From the NCBI GenBank assembly GCA_910587445.1, contig CAJULE010000003.1, forward strand, positions 1 to 64,000: a stretch of DNA of 64,000 nucleotides. Reading direction: 5' to 3'. Positions 24,281 through 34,060 of this stretch are shown here, in pieces. Numbering within the stretch: the first letter of the stretch is position 1; the number at the start of each line of letters is the position of its first letter. Source of the DNA: an uncultured Christensenellaceae bacterium. GTDB taxonomy: Bacteria; Bacillota; Clostridia; Christensenellales; Pumilibacteraceae. The notes beneath the pieces were generated by a model that was not told where the DNA came from, did not search any database, and was given only the letters and a program-made list of their open reading frames with translations. A program made the position numbers and the translations under genes.

Positions 24281-27200
24281 TCAGTTTGCCTGCTTTCTTT
24301 TGTCCAGAACCGCACGCACTACTATCCAGGCAATCGCACCCGCGATCACGAGACTGAGCACGAGATCCACCGGCAGTTGCAGGTAGAACACCCAGGGCGA
24401 AGTTGCATAACGGAATACAGTTCCGGGGGCGACGCCCTGCATTGCGCTCGAATTTGCGACGGTATAGCCTACGTTGTGCATTATTCTGCGGAACATATGG
24501 TGTGCCGAGGGGCTGTCTTTATCCGCAAGACCGCCGCGACCTGTCGCAAGGAACGTATCGAGTCCCGAGCGGTATGCCATATCGTACATATCGTCTTTCG
24601 GCATAGAGAACATATCGCTGTGCGTAAGTCCGAGAAAACCCCATTCTCCGCGAAGAAGTCCCGTGAGAAGTCTCTCGTCCGCATGACCGTAGATCTGACC
24701 GATACAAGCCTGAGACGCCATAACGGCGGTAGCCGCGCGCATTGTCTTTTGAGCCTGTGCGCCCGTCTCGTCCTTTGTGTAGTTAATGGTCATCATAGCT
24801 TCCTTGAAAGGGATCTCGAAAGCCTTCAGATAAAGTTCGCGCATTGCTTGCTCGGTTGCCCAAGTGGACAGGAACGCGTCACGGTTTGTCTCCTGATCGT
24901 TGAGCGCAAAGTGCTTGAGATAGCATATGAGTCCCGCACCGCTCGCGCCGCTTACGACGGCTGCCGCCGCCTTGCCCGTAAGCAGAGGATCTTCGCTGTA
25001 GTACTCGAAGTTACGTCCCGAGAACGGACTGCGGTGCAGGTTGATCGCCGGAGAATACCAAGCGGTAACATTGTTTTCGAGTGCCTCTTTGCCGAGAATG
25101 TCGCCGAGCTCTTTCAAAAGTACGACGTTCCAAGTCGCCGCCCAGACGGGAGTCATGCTGTGCGTTGCCGACATTTGCATACCTTTGTCCGTCTTGAACA
25201 CTTTGATTCCGTTAGCTCCGTCGGCAGCCACCGTACGAGGCAGACCTATGGAATCGACGGGAGTGGTCGCATAGTTCGCAAGCGCGGATACGTCTACCAT
25301 CTGACTTATTACGGCTGCGCTACTGTAATCTATCTGATCGAGCCAATCTTCCCAAACGTCGTCGTAATAGCTCTTTCCGCGAAGGTCGGACAGCGACAAG
25401 CCGTTGTCGGCTCCCGAAACGGGGTCTTCCGCATGATAAGCCTTACTTCCCTCGACGTTGCCGTAGCGGCTGTCCGTCTTTACGTCGAACGTATGTATAG
25501 CTCCCTCGAAATACTTTGCGGACTCTGCGGAAAGCGCTTTTCCTCCGCGTCGGATGCTGTTTTCGAGATCCGCCCCTTCGGTGTGAAGAACGGGGAAAGT
25601 ATTGTTCCAATCGGCACGGCTGAGGATCTTGCCGTCGCGGTTCATATAATCGCTGCTGTCCTGGAACAGATTGGTTGCGGCGGTGAACTTCTCGTCGCCG
25701 TTCGCCGGACGGGAAATCGTATTGCCCTCGTCGTCGAGAGCCGACTGAGCCTCCGTCTCGCTCTTTCTCGGATTGTGCGAATCATAGTAAACGGTCTTAC
25801 CGTTCTTCCATGTCTCGGTCTCTATTATCTCGTGACTGTCCTTGCGAAGGGAAATCAGATAGTCGCCCTCTTCGAGTATATAGCAGCCCTTTGTCCCGTC
25901 GTCGTTCTGTCTCATATAACTGTACGAAGCCATTTCTTCCTGCTCGAAAGTAACGGTCACGGTCTCTTTATGCCCGGGCTCTATTTTCCCGGTTTTCGCA
26001 AATCCGGCAAGCGTCGCCGTCGGCTTTTCGATCTTCAAGCCCTTGTCGAAATCGGTGTAAGGCGGGTTATAATAGACCTGCACGACCTCTTTACCTGCCA
26101 TTGCTCCCTTGTTTTCGACTTCCACGGTTATGGAGATCTTTCCGTTTGAGGTGTCGAACGACGTTATTTTCTGCTCGAACTTCGTATACGACAAGCCGTA
26201 GCCGAACGGATATGTCACGGCGCCGGGCTGTTCGTAGCCGCCTTTTCCGTCAAGCTTTCCGTAGGTAAAGCCCGTCGCTTTTATGTCGTGAGCCGTTTCG
26301 TAGTAGCGGTATCCCATATATACGTCTTCCGCGTATTCGATGTAGTTCTTGCCGTATTTGTCGTTTACGGGATTCGTATATTGGAACTCGCCGAAATTCC
26401 GATAAGTCGGATCTTTGGTGAAATCGGAAGCCCAAATCGCAACCGTACGCCCCGAAGGATTTACTTTGCCGCACAAAATATCGTCAAGCACCGAAAAGCC
26501 TCTCTCGCCCGCATGACCGAAGGAGAGAATTGCGTCGACTTCGAGTTCTCCCGACAAAAGTTCGGGCAACTGAAGCGACGAGGAGCTTTCGAGTATGACG
26601 ACCACCTTATCGCAGGTCTGCTTGGCAAGTCTTATGGTATCCTTTTCATTCTGCGACAGTGCAAAATAGTGAGGCGTGCCGTCGTTGTATGCATCGTACT
26701 TTTTATCCGAGCCTTCGGAACCTTCGCGGGCAAGGAACACGAGTCCCGTTCCGCTTGCTCCCGTTGCGCCCTCGTATACGGATGCGGGATATTCGTAAAA
26801 TTTATTCACGTGCCCCATTCCGCTCGTCGATTTATCCGACATAAGAGTCCCCGGCGCTCTGTCCAAAGTTTGGGGATCGGACGCATTTTTTATCTTGTCG
26901 TAAGCGGCATTGTTCACGGTGAAAGTTTCTTTCAATGCCTTTTCGGGCGTAACCGTATACTCGGGCAAAACCCACTTTGCCGAACCGCTCGCACCCGTCT
27001 GCCCGTAAATGGGCGTCTTATAGCGGAAGCCGAAAGGCGTCACGGTGCTTCCCTCCGCCAAAGGCAGAACGCCGTTGTTCTTCAATAGCACCGCGCCCTC
27101 CTCTTGAACCCGAAGAGCCACCTTATACGCCGCTTCGGTAGATTCCGATTTGTCGGCGAACTTATCCTCGTAATAAGCAGTGTTCCACTCGTCGCGCCCC

Positions 27201-27367
27201 TCGGGGATAATGTCGGTTCGCTTGCCGCGCCCCAATCTGTCGTCCAAAAACGGAGTGAAAATGTACGCCGCAACATTTACCGCAATCAAAAGAATTGCAC
27301 AAAACGCCGCAACGGAGATCATGATCACTCTGAACTTGAACGCACTCATCGTCTTCTTTTCTGCCAT
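24281..27367 (-). CDS. Cassette 2 membrane-anchored GH3-family glycosidase with permuted domain order
   Basis: A 1028-residue paralogue of the cassette 1 enzyme. N-terminal membrane segment (about 13-37), alpha/beta sandwich beginning EEGAVLLKNNGVLPL near residue 90, Fn3-like domain (VEVENKGAMAGKEVVQVYY), then the TIM barrel with VAADGANGIK, GRNFEYYSED, KHFALNDQETNR and the nucleophile region GEWGFLGLTHSD, then a C-terminal membrane segment and a basic tail. It carries every GH3 landmark. AAAGGAGGAG precedes the ATG. It lies downstream of the RR2-HK2 operon with its own promoter region and an upstream terminator. Confidence 0.9.
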   Translation of the reverse strand: MAEKKTMSAFKFRVIMISVAAFCAILLIAVNVAAYIFTPFLDDRLGRGKRTDIIPEGRDEWNTAYYEDKFADKSESTEAAYKVALRVQEEGAVLLKNNGVLPLAEGSTVTPFGFRYKTPIYGQTGASGSAKWVLPEYTVTPEKALKETFTVNNAAYDKIKNASDPQTLDRAPGTLMSDKSTSGMGHVNKFYEYPASVYEGATGASGTGLVFLAREGSEGSDKKYDAYNDGTPHYFALSQNEKDTIRLAKQTCDKVVVILESSSSLQLPELLSGELEVDAILSFGHAGERGFSVLDDILCGKVNPSGRTVAIWASDFTKDPTYRNFGEFQYTNPVNDKYGKNYIEYAEDVYMGYRYYETAHDIKATGFTYGKLDGKGGYEQPGAVTYPFGYGLSYTKFEQKITSFDTSNGKISITVEVENKGAMAGKEVVQVYYNPPYTDFDKGLKIEKPTATLAGFAKTGKIEPGHKETVTVTFEQEEMASYSYMRQNDDGTKGCYILEEGDYLISLRKDSHEIIETETWKNGKTVYYDSHNPRKSETEAQSALDDEGNTISRPANGDEKFTAATNLFQDSSDYMNRDGKILSRADWNNTFPVLHTEGADLENSIRRGGKALSAESAKYFEGAIHTFDVKTDSRYGNVEGSKAYHAEDPVSGADNGLSLSDLRGKSYYDDVWEDWLDQIDYSSAAVISQMVDVSALANYATTPVDSIGLPRTVAADGANGIKVFKTDKGMQMSATHSMTPVWAATWNVVLLKELGDILGKEALENNVTAWYSPAINLHRSPFSGRNFEYYSEDPLLTGKAAAAVVSGASGAGLICYLKHFALNDQETNRDAFLSTWATEQAMRELYLKAFEIPFKEAMMTINYTKDETGAQAQKTMRAATAVMASQACIGQIYGHADERLLTGLLRGEWGFLGLTHSDMFSMPKDDMYDMAYRSGLDTFLATGRGGLADKDSPSAHHMFRRIMHNVGYTVANSSAMQGVAPGTVFRYATSPWVFYLQLPVDLVLSLVIAGAIAWIVVRAVLDKRKQAN

Positions 27368-27405
27368 AGAATTCTCCTCCTTTGAAAATTCGTATTTATT
27401 TTAAT

Positions 27406-27452
27406 ACGACATTCTCTGTCGGTATTAACGCACTTAAGCTTTTACATAACAA
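27406..27452 (-). promoter_or_regulatory. Candidate promoter and operators before GH3-2
   Basis: A weak promoter, TTGTTA (27452-27447), 17 bases, GTTAAT (27429-27424), overlaps two motifs. TAAC occurs twice 21 bases apart (27426 and 27447 on the plus strand), the LytTR spacing. An interrupted inverted repeat ACGACA-N5-TGTCG, then GTAT (27406-27425), matches sites before RR2 and RR3. The poor -10 box fits activator dependence. Confidence 0.45.
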
Positions 27453-27480
27453 TCGAGTGCATGATATAATATCCGAACAT

Positions 27481-27509
27481 AAAAAACAAGACCGGCGACA
27501 AAACCGGTC
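27481..27509 (-). terminator. Terminator of the RR2-HK2 operon
   Basis: Stem GACCGG with CCGGTC and an eight-base loop, followed on the minus strand by TTGTTTTTT. It separates the regulators from the GH3-2 promoter. Confidence 0.8.
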
Positions 27510-27598
27510 GTTTTCACTTCTCGAAATTTCTTTTTGTAAGGAGAATTTTTGATTGCAAGGGCGAAAATTCGCCGATTCGAATCGGGAGCAGTCACCGA

Positions 27599-28954
27599 CT
27601 ATTTTACAAAGCCGCTCATAAGAATACTCACGACAAACTCGTTGTCCCGAGTGTCGACGGCAAAGCTGCCGCCGTACTTTTCGGCAATATTCTTCATGGA
27701 CTTGACGCCGTATCCGTGGTAGGATTTGTCCCTTTTGCTTGTCCTCAAGACAGTATCGGATTTTACCTCTTCGCCCTCGTAGTAGTTCTTCACGACCACT
27801 CCCACGAGACTGCCGCTGCTCGACACCGAGAGCTTTATGACGCGCTTTTCTTCCTCGAGCGTCATCACATATTCTATCGCGTTGTCGAGAGCGTTGCCGA
27901 AAAGCGAGTAGATGTCCGCTATGTCCATGAACGAAAGAAGCTTGCCGTCGGCGATTGCCGAAAGCTGGATCTTATTCTTGACGCAATATAAATTCTTGTC
28001 CGACAAAACCGTATCGAGTGCGGCGTTGCCCGTCTCGAATCCCGAATCATAGAACGAAACGGACTGCTGCAATTTATCGATGTAATTCTTATCTATCCTT
28101 ACGCCACCGTTTTCAAGCGCCAAAAGCTGGTGCTTGAGATCATGACACTTGAGGTTTATGATGTCGATGTTTTCTTTCGTGAACTCGTATTGCTTGAGCT
28201 TCATTTCGCTCATATAACGTATGGCGGTATTCTCCTGCCGTATTATCGCCCAACGCGAGAACATGAACTGCATGAACAGAACGACAAAGCAACAGCAGAT
28301 GTTGCATATGCTCATGAGTACGAAAAGCGTAGTGCTCTCGAAAGCATAGGACGAACTCCAACCGCGCGCGATGACGGCGACGCCTATTACTACGAAAAAC
28401 AGTATCATTGTCGCGCCGGAGTTATACCGCGCGACCTCGGCATAGTCTTTCATGGAGCGGGCAAACAGAATATAGACAAGCGCATACGTGATTAAATAAC
28501 ACGTGACCCATATCACTATGCCCTGCCAGGTTATGGGCGAGAGCGATATGAATTTATGGTCGGGAAAAACGATACCTTCGAGGTTGTTTATTATCACGCC
28601 TATATTCTGAAGCGCATAGCCCGCAATACAGCCGAAAAGCACGGTGACGGGCTGTTCGTCGAAGCACAAAAACAGTGCGCCTATGGATAAGCCGAAAAGC
28701 ACGAGGTGGACGATTATATTGAGAACGGGATATATGAAAGGATTGCGAATACCGCTTTCGTTCAGAGCGTTCAAAAACACATGACCGCCGTATCCCAAAA
28801 GCGCGGCAATACCCAAAAGCGCAATTATGCACCCGACGCCGCGCAGTGCGAAATGCTTTCTGCGCTTATACCGCCAAACGAAAAGCCCATAGGCGACGAT
28901 AAGCCAGAACATAAACGCGAGCCGCATGGATATCATCATGACAAGCGAGCTCAT
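27599..28954 (-). CDS. Cassette 2 GHKL sensor kinase (AgrC-like)
   Basis: 451 residues: about six or seven membrane segments (1-225), then the phospho-accepting motif NLKCHDLKHQ and a GHKL ATPase (N box FGNALDNAIEYV, G box YHGYGVKSM). The ATG follows the RR2 stop directly with GGGGGAGGG upstream, so the pair is translationally linked. Same overall design as the kinases of cassettes 1, 3 and 4, but with little identity in the membrane part, suggesting different signals. Confidence 0.9.
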   Translation of the reverse strand: MSSLVMMISMRLAFMFWLIVAYGLFVWRYKRRKHFALRGVGCIIALLGIAALLGYGGHVFLNALNESGIRNPFIYPVLNIIVHLVLFGLSIGALFLCFDEQPVTVLFGCIAGYALQNIGVIINNLEGIVFPDHKFISLSPITWQGIVIWVTCYLITYALVYILFARSMKDYAEVARYNSGATMILFFVVIGVAVIARGWSSSYAFESTTLFVLMSICNICCCFVVLFMQFMFSRWAIIRQENTAIRYMSEMKLKQYEFTKENIDIINLKCHDLKHQLLALENGGVRIDKNYIDKLQQSVSFYDSGFETGNAALDTVLSDKNLYCVKNKIQLSAIADGKLLSFMDIADIYSLFGNALDNAIEYVMTLEEEKRVIKLSVSSSGSLVGVVVKNYYEGEEVKSDTVLRTSKRDKSYHGYGVKSMKNIAEKYGGSFAVDTRDNEFVVSILMSGFVK

Positions 28955-29662
28955 TTAAATCCCTCCCCCGTATGAAACAAACGCGTTGAGCGCCTGCAAA
29001 AAAGCCTTCTTTTTCGCGCGGCTTATCTTAAGTCTGTCGCCGCCTACGACTACGGAGTCGCCCTCTATGCTCTTTACCCTTCCGAGGTTCACAAGCCAGC
29101 TTGCGCCGCACTTCGCAAACGAAAAAGGCGGCAATGCTTTTTCCGCAGCCTTCATGCTTCCCCATACGTCGACGAGACCGAAATCGGTGTGATATATCAC
29201 ACGGTGCTTGTTTACTTCCACATAATATATCGCCGAAAGCGGTATGCGCGCATATCCGCTCATGTTGCGCACCGTCACCGAACGCTCCGCATCCGCCCTC
29301 TTTTTTACAGCCATGGAAAAGGTCATCTCGAACGCCTCGTAAGAGTACGGCTTTACGAGATAGTCGAGCGCGCCCACCTCATAGCCTTTCACGGCATAGT
29401 GCATGAGCCCCGTTACGAACACGAGCGGCACGTCGGGATCGAACTCTCTGAGCTTCTTCGCCCCGTCCATTCCGTTTCTTCCCGGCATTTCTATGTCCAT
29501 AAATACGAGGTCGTAGTCGGGCTTGTACCCGAAAAGGAAAGCCGCCGTATCTTTGAACTCGGCAATATCGAAAACGCGGCCGTTTTCACGTCCGTAACGC
29601 CGTATGAAGCCGCTCAGTTTTTCGGCGGCCTCCTTATCGTCTTCGACTATGGCTATTCTCAT
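28955..29662 (-). CDS. Cassette 2 LytTR response regulator (RR2)
   Basis: 235 residues from ATG 29662 (MRIAIVEDDKEAAE), which has GGAGAGGA upstream; the frame also opens at 29686. Receiver domain with phospho-acceptor Asp in LVFMDIEMPGRNG and switch Lys in YLVKPYS, then a LytTR domain ending SRAKKKAFLQ. First gene of the RR2-HK2 operon under a perfect consensus promoter. Confidence 0.92.
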   Translation of the reverse strand: MRIAIVEDDKEAAEKLSGFIRRYGRENGRVFDIAEFKDTAAFLFGYKPDYDLVFMDIEMPGRNGMDGAKKLREFDPDVPLVFVTGLMHYAVKGYEVGALDYLVKPYSYEAFEMTFSMAVKKRADAERSVTVRNMSGYARIPLSAIYYVEVNKHRVIYHTDFGLVDVWGSMKAAEKALPPFSFAKCGASWLVNLGRVKSIEGDSVVVGGDRLKISRAKKKAFLQALNAFVSYGGGI

Positions 29663-29704
29663 CTTTTCGTATTCCTCTCCGCCCATTTTTCCTTTTACGG
29701 TTTA

Positions 29705-29757
29705 ATTATATCAATAAACACGCCGTTTGTCAATACCGCGACATTTTCGGTCGATAT
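29705..29757 (-). promoter_or_regulatory. RR2 promoter with upstream operator
   Basis: Perfect consensus TTGACA (29733-29728), 17 bases, TATAAT (29710-29705). Four bases upstream of the -35 box is the interrupted inverted repeat GCGACA-N5-GGTCG-N-TAT (29738-29757 on the plus strand), also found at the RR3 promoter in nearly the same position. Confidence 0.7.
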
Positions 29758-29770
29758 TATTTCGCAAACG

Positions 29771-30472
29771 TCATCTGTTTATGTAGTCGTTCAACGCGGC
29801 AAGAAAACTTTTGCTCTTGCTTCTTCCGATTTTTATCGTATCCCCCGCGACCGAGACTTCGTCTCCGTTTATGCCCGTCACATAGCGAAGATTTACGAGA
29901 TGGCTTTTTCCGCAGCGCTCGAAGCCGTAATCCGACAGTATCTTTTCCGCGCGCGAAAGCGGCGCCCATTCGGTGATTTTTTCCGTGCCCGTATGATATA
30001 CGAGACAGTGCCCGAAAACTTCGACATGGGTTATTTCCGACGAGTCGAGAAAGATCGCGCCGCCCGCCGTGGATACAGATATCTTTACCGATCTCAAACG
30101 CTCGAGCTTTTTCATTACGGAGTTCATCGCCGAAAACAGCCGCGTCTTGTTTACGGGCTTGACGATGTAGTCGAGCGCACCGACCGAGTACCCTTCCACG
30201 GCGAGACGCGCAACATTGGTCACGAAAACGATAACCACTTTTTCGTCGCTTTTCCTTATCTCCTTTGCCGCGCTCATGCCGTCGATGCCCGAAAGTTCGA
30301 TGTCGATAAACAGCACGTCGAAATTTCCCGCATGATTGCCTATGACGGATTCCGCCCCGACAAACCTGTTTAAGGAAAGAGCCACGTTCTTTTCGCTCCC
30401 GTAAAGCTCAAGCATTTCCGCGAGTCTTGCCGCGGCAAGCTCGTCATCCTCTATTATGCCGACGTTTATCAT
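29771..30472 (-). CDS. Orphan LytTR response regulator (RR3)
   Basis: 233 residues: receiver (phospho-acceptor Asp in LFIDIELSGIDG, switch Lys in YIVKPVN) and LytTR domain ending GRSKSKSFLA. No kinase adjoins it: the next gene downstream is RR2, which has its own promoter. It may share kinase HK2 or be the remnant of a sixth cassette. The ATG begins six bases after the -10 box of its promoter, so the transcript is probably leaderless; no ribosome binding site is visible. Confidence 0.88.
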   Translation of the reverse strand: MINVGIIEDDELAAARLAEMLELYGSEKNVALSLNRFVGAESVIGNHAGNFDVLFIDIELSGIDGMSAAKEIRKSDEKVVIVFVTNVARLAVEGYSVGALDYIVKPVNKTRLFSAMNSVMKKLERLRSVKISVSTAGGAIFLDSSEITHVEVFGHCLVYHTGTEKITEWAPLSRAEKILSDYGFERCGKSHLVNLRYVTGINGDEVSVAGDTIKIGRSKSKSFLAALNDYINR

Positions 30473-30478
30473 ATCTAT

Positions 30479-30533
30479 ACTATATCACACAATGCCGAAA
30501 ATATCAACCCCCTGCGACACAATAGGTCGTTAT
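30479..30533 (-). promoter_or_regulatory. RR3 promoter with upstream operator, leaderless layout
   Basis: TTGATA (30507-30502), 17 bases, TATAGT (30484-30479), with the RR3 ATG at 30472, at the expected transcription start. Six bases upstream of the -35 box lies GCGACA-N5-GGTCG-N-TAT (30514-30533 on the plus strand), the same motif as before RR2. Confidence 0.65.
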
Positions 30534-30541
30534 CGTTGCGC

Positions 30542-30585
30542 AAAAGAGACGAACCGAAAGGTCCGTCTCTTTGTTTTGTTATATG
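30542..30585. terminator. Second copy of the 44-bp terminator repeat
   Basis: 42/44 identical to 23526-23569, hairpin included. Here no plus-strand gene precedes it. It lies beyond the 3' end of the cassette 3 operon, so it may terminate minus-strand transcripts although its T-run is better on the plus strand. Confidence 0.65.
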
Positions 30586-30610
30586 TTATTCCCGACCGCT
30601 CGGTATCGCT

Positions 30611-31021
30611 TTAATTTTTCGCGGGTTTGCTCAAGTTCATTATGCAAGCGGCAAGAGAGGTTGCGACGGCAAGAAGTTCGAATATTACGAACACGAGCCA
30701 TGCGGAATCGAAGGTGTTGTTATCGACGGCGAAAAGCACGTTCGAGAGGAACAACATTTCTGTGTTTGCCATTACTCCGAGAGAGATCGTGTAGAAAATA
30801 AACGGAACGAAAGCTCCCACTCCGAAATCCTTATACAGTATCGCAACATTAAGGACTATGCCTACGATGAGTAGCGCCAAGACTGCGCCGCTCACAGCCG
30901 AGTAACGGTTGCCTCCGCGCGCGCCGTACACAATGACGGTCACGAGCGCGAACAGACAAGCGACGGCGCTTACATACCAACCGGGCTTCTTACCCGCAAG
31001 AAAATTCTTTATTGCATCCAT
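30611..31021 (-). CDS. Small four-helix membrane protein ending the cassette 3 operon
   Basis: 136 residues with four membrane segments (about 15-35, 43-65, 70-92 and 105-127). No family recognised. Its ATG overlaps the GH3-3 stop as TAATG, so translation is coupled to that gene. Unlike the other genes of cassette 3 it is intact. Its link to the GH3 gene parallels the small membrane protein of cassette 1, though the sequences do not look alike. Confidence 0.78.
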   Translation of the reverse strand: MDAIKNFLAGKKPGWYVSAVACLFALVTVIVYGARGGNRYSAVSGAVLALLIVGIVLNVAILYKDFGVGAFVPFIFYTISLGVMANTEMLFLSNVLFAVDNNTFDSAWLVFVIFELLAVATSLAACIMNLSKPAKN

Positions 31022-34018
31022 TATTCTTTACCCTCCTTTCTGCCGAAGAAGATGTGAAGTCCGAGCATTACGGCGCTGCCTGCCGCCACCACTGCCGAAA
31101 CGATGATGATCGCAAGGAATGCCTTGTTGTACCAGGTCATTTGATAAACGACGCGGCTGCTCGTGGTCAATCCGTTCATTGCGAAGCTGTTTGCAAAGTT
31201 GTACAGTATCCTGTGGTTTGCTTCGCGCACGTTTTCCATAAATTTAGCGTCCTTTTCTATCGTTGCAAGCAAGTAATTCGTGAAAACCTTGTTGGACGAG
31301 CAGAACATAGTTGTGCCTGCCTCGTATGCGAGACGGGGCTCCATGTAAGCTTCGGGGCTCTGACCGAAGTCGGTCGTGATGTTGCCGGTATAGCCCCACT
31401 CGCCGCGAAGGACATCCTGCCAGAGTCCTTTGTGGTGTCCCGTCCAGACAAGTCCGAGACGGTTGAACGCGCCCATTACGCCGCGTGCGCCGCGATCGCC
31501 GTTACCGTTGATCTCGCAAGCCTTCTGGAAAGCCTTGAGATATATCTCGCGCATGGATTGCTCTTCCGCAAACGTGCAAAGCTGCTCGCGGTTGGTCTCG
31601 GCGTCGTTTAAGAACACGTGCTTGATATAGCATATTATGCCTTTCTTCTGCGCCGCTTCCATTTCGGCTTCGCACATGAGCCCGGAGATAAATCCGTCCT
31701 CGGAGTAATACTCGTTGTTTCTGCCGGAAGCGGGAGTGCGGTGGATGTTTGCAGCCGGTCCGTACCAGCCTACGCCTGCGCCCCAAAGTCCTTCTTCCGC
31801 CATGAAGTTGCCCTTCTTTTCTGCCATTTCGAGGTTCCAAGTGTTTGCGATAACGGTTGCGCAAGGATAGGAAACGGTTGCGATGTCGGTCTTTTTTGCT
31901 TCCGCGCTGTAGTCGTTCCACTTCTCTTTATAGCGGACGCTCGTGCCCCAGCACTGAGGAGAGTCGGTTGCCGTCGTTTCGGGAAGGGTTATGCTCGTTG
32001 CTCCCGCTCTGCCTTGACGCGAGAGGTCGCACAGTTCTTCTATCGTGAGCTGATCCAAAAGTTCCTGCCAAAGCGGATCGTCGTAATCGACGCCGCGCAT
32101 CATGACGAGCGAATACTTCTGCTCCGCGCCGCGCTTGAACGCCGACGTGTCGGTGCTGCCCGGAGTGTATGCCTTGGGCGGCGTTACCGAATCGGTCGTG
32201 TAATAGCTGTTTATCTCGTCGACCATCTGCTTGTTGCGGTAAGACCGCTAAGAGCCTTCGGATAGGTTCCCTGCCAATCGTTTCTCGAAAGATAGGAATA
32301 AGTATCCGGCATATAGTAGTTGAGATCTGCGCTGTCGAAACGGTTGGTGATCGCCTTGTTTGTTATGGAAAGCGAATATTCGTCCTTGTCGAAGTTTCTC
32401 TTCGTCCACTTGTGAGCCTTGTTTGCGTCGCCGTCCTTATCCATTCCGTCGCTCGTTTTTTTGCCTTTTGCGGCAAGAATGTTGTTCAATGCGTCATGAG
32501 CGTCTGAACCGATTGCGAAGTAGTAGTCTCCTTTGTCCATTATATAGGTCTTGTACTCTTTCCTGTCGTAAGAGGCAAGATCTCTGAGATCGACGTCGAT
32601 AGTGAGCGTCTGACTGCCTGTGCCCGCCTTGAGCTCATCGGTCTTTGCAAAGCCTACGAGCTGAACCGCCGATTTCTCGACACCGCCCGCCGTGTAAGGC
32701 GCCTGAGCGTAGACTTCGACGACCTCTTTGCCGTCGTATGCGCCCGTGTTCTTTACGGTAACGGTGACGGTAGCGGATTTATCGCCCTCGTCTACGGTTA
32801 CGCCGTCGAGCGTCTGCGTAAAGGTCGTGTAGGAAATACCGTATCCGAACGGGAACTGCACTTCCTTCGAGTATTCCCACGAGCTGTTTCCCGTCTTTAC
32901 GCCTGCCGTCGATTTCGCGTTGCCTCTGTTGTAAACCGAATCTTCATAGCTGGTCTCGTAGTAGCGATAGCCGACGTAAATGCCTTCTTCGTATGCTATG
33001 TAGTTTTTCGCGAAGTCGGTGCCTATCTCGTTTTCGTTCGTGTATCTGAACTGTCCCATGTTCTCCATTGAGGGAGCGCTGTAGGAATTATACGCGAACG
33101 TATCGTTAGTCTTGCCCGAAGGGGTTATGTCGCCCACCATGATGTCAATGACCGAATCGAATCCGTATCCGCCCACGCCGTTCGTATATATGCACGCGTC
33201 GATGTTGTATTCGTCAAGCCAGCCGAGTTCGGGGACGTTGGAAGCGTTGACCATGACTATTCTCTTCTTGAACGGTCCGTTCTTCATGACTTCGAGCACC
33301 GATCTTTCTTCGTCGCTGAGGGCAAGATAGCTACCGTTCTTGACGGTCTCGTCGACGAGAACGAGGTCGGAACCCTCGCTCGCATTACGCGTATATACGA
33401 AAATAGCCGCGTCGCTGTGGGTGTTGAAGCTTTGCGTCATTTCGCTCGAAAAGTCGCTTGCGGGTACTTCGGGAAGAGAAGCCGTCGCGGGCTTTGCGCC
33501 TGCGCCGAAACCGCCGCCCGTCTTGCGGGTAAGCTTGCCTTTCGACGCCATGAAATCCGAATCGAGTTTTGACTTATAAAAATTATAAGCCGTCATGTTC
33601 GCGTCGAGTTTACCTTCGTTCGCGCTTATAAGGTCGACCACTTTTGTGCCGCGGCGGATTATGGGATCCACCATGCCGTACGAAAGATATGTAACCTTGG
33701 AGTTTTTGGCAAGCGGAAGGCATTGTTCTTATTTGTAAGAAGCACGGTGCCTTCCGCCTGAATCTCCTTCGCGGCGGCGACGGCGGCAGTCTTCAAATCC
33801 TCGGGCTTTGTATAGTCGCTCTTGTAGTAATCGGAATCGACCTGCTCTGCGTTCTCGTCGGTAACCACTTTTGTGTTCGACACGCCGAGAACGGCGTTTA
33901 TATATCCCGACCAGCCCTTCGTAACGATGTCGCCTGCCACGCCGAGGATCAGTACAAGTATGAATACCGCGCAAAGCGCACGCCACAGCGTCCGATTACC
34001 TATTTTGGTAATTTTCAT
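31021..34018 (-). pseudogene. Cassette 3 GH3-family glycosidase, broken by two single-base deletions
   Basis: Read with two corrections this is one protein of about 999 codons with the same design as its paralogues: N-terminal membrane segment, sandwich domain, Fn3-like domain, TIM barrel (GRNNEYYSED, KHVFLNDAETNR, nucleophile region GEWGYTGNITTDF) and C-terminal membrane segment. As given it splits into three frames (34018-33659, 33674-32211, 32226-31021). The first break is a missing C near 33720, where AATGCC-TTCCG needs one more base to read NNALPLAKNS. The second is a missing A near 32240, in GCAACAAGCAG. The start has AGGAGG upstream. Either a pseudogene or local sequencing error. Confidence 0.85.
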
Positions 34019-34060
34019 CTTTTAACCTCCTGAGATGTTAATTTGATTTTAAGAACACGG

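Noticed and set aside
31021..34018. Programmed frameshifting in GH3-3
   Set aside because: Neither junction has a slippery heptamer followed by a clear stimulator, and none of the four paralogues uses a shift there.
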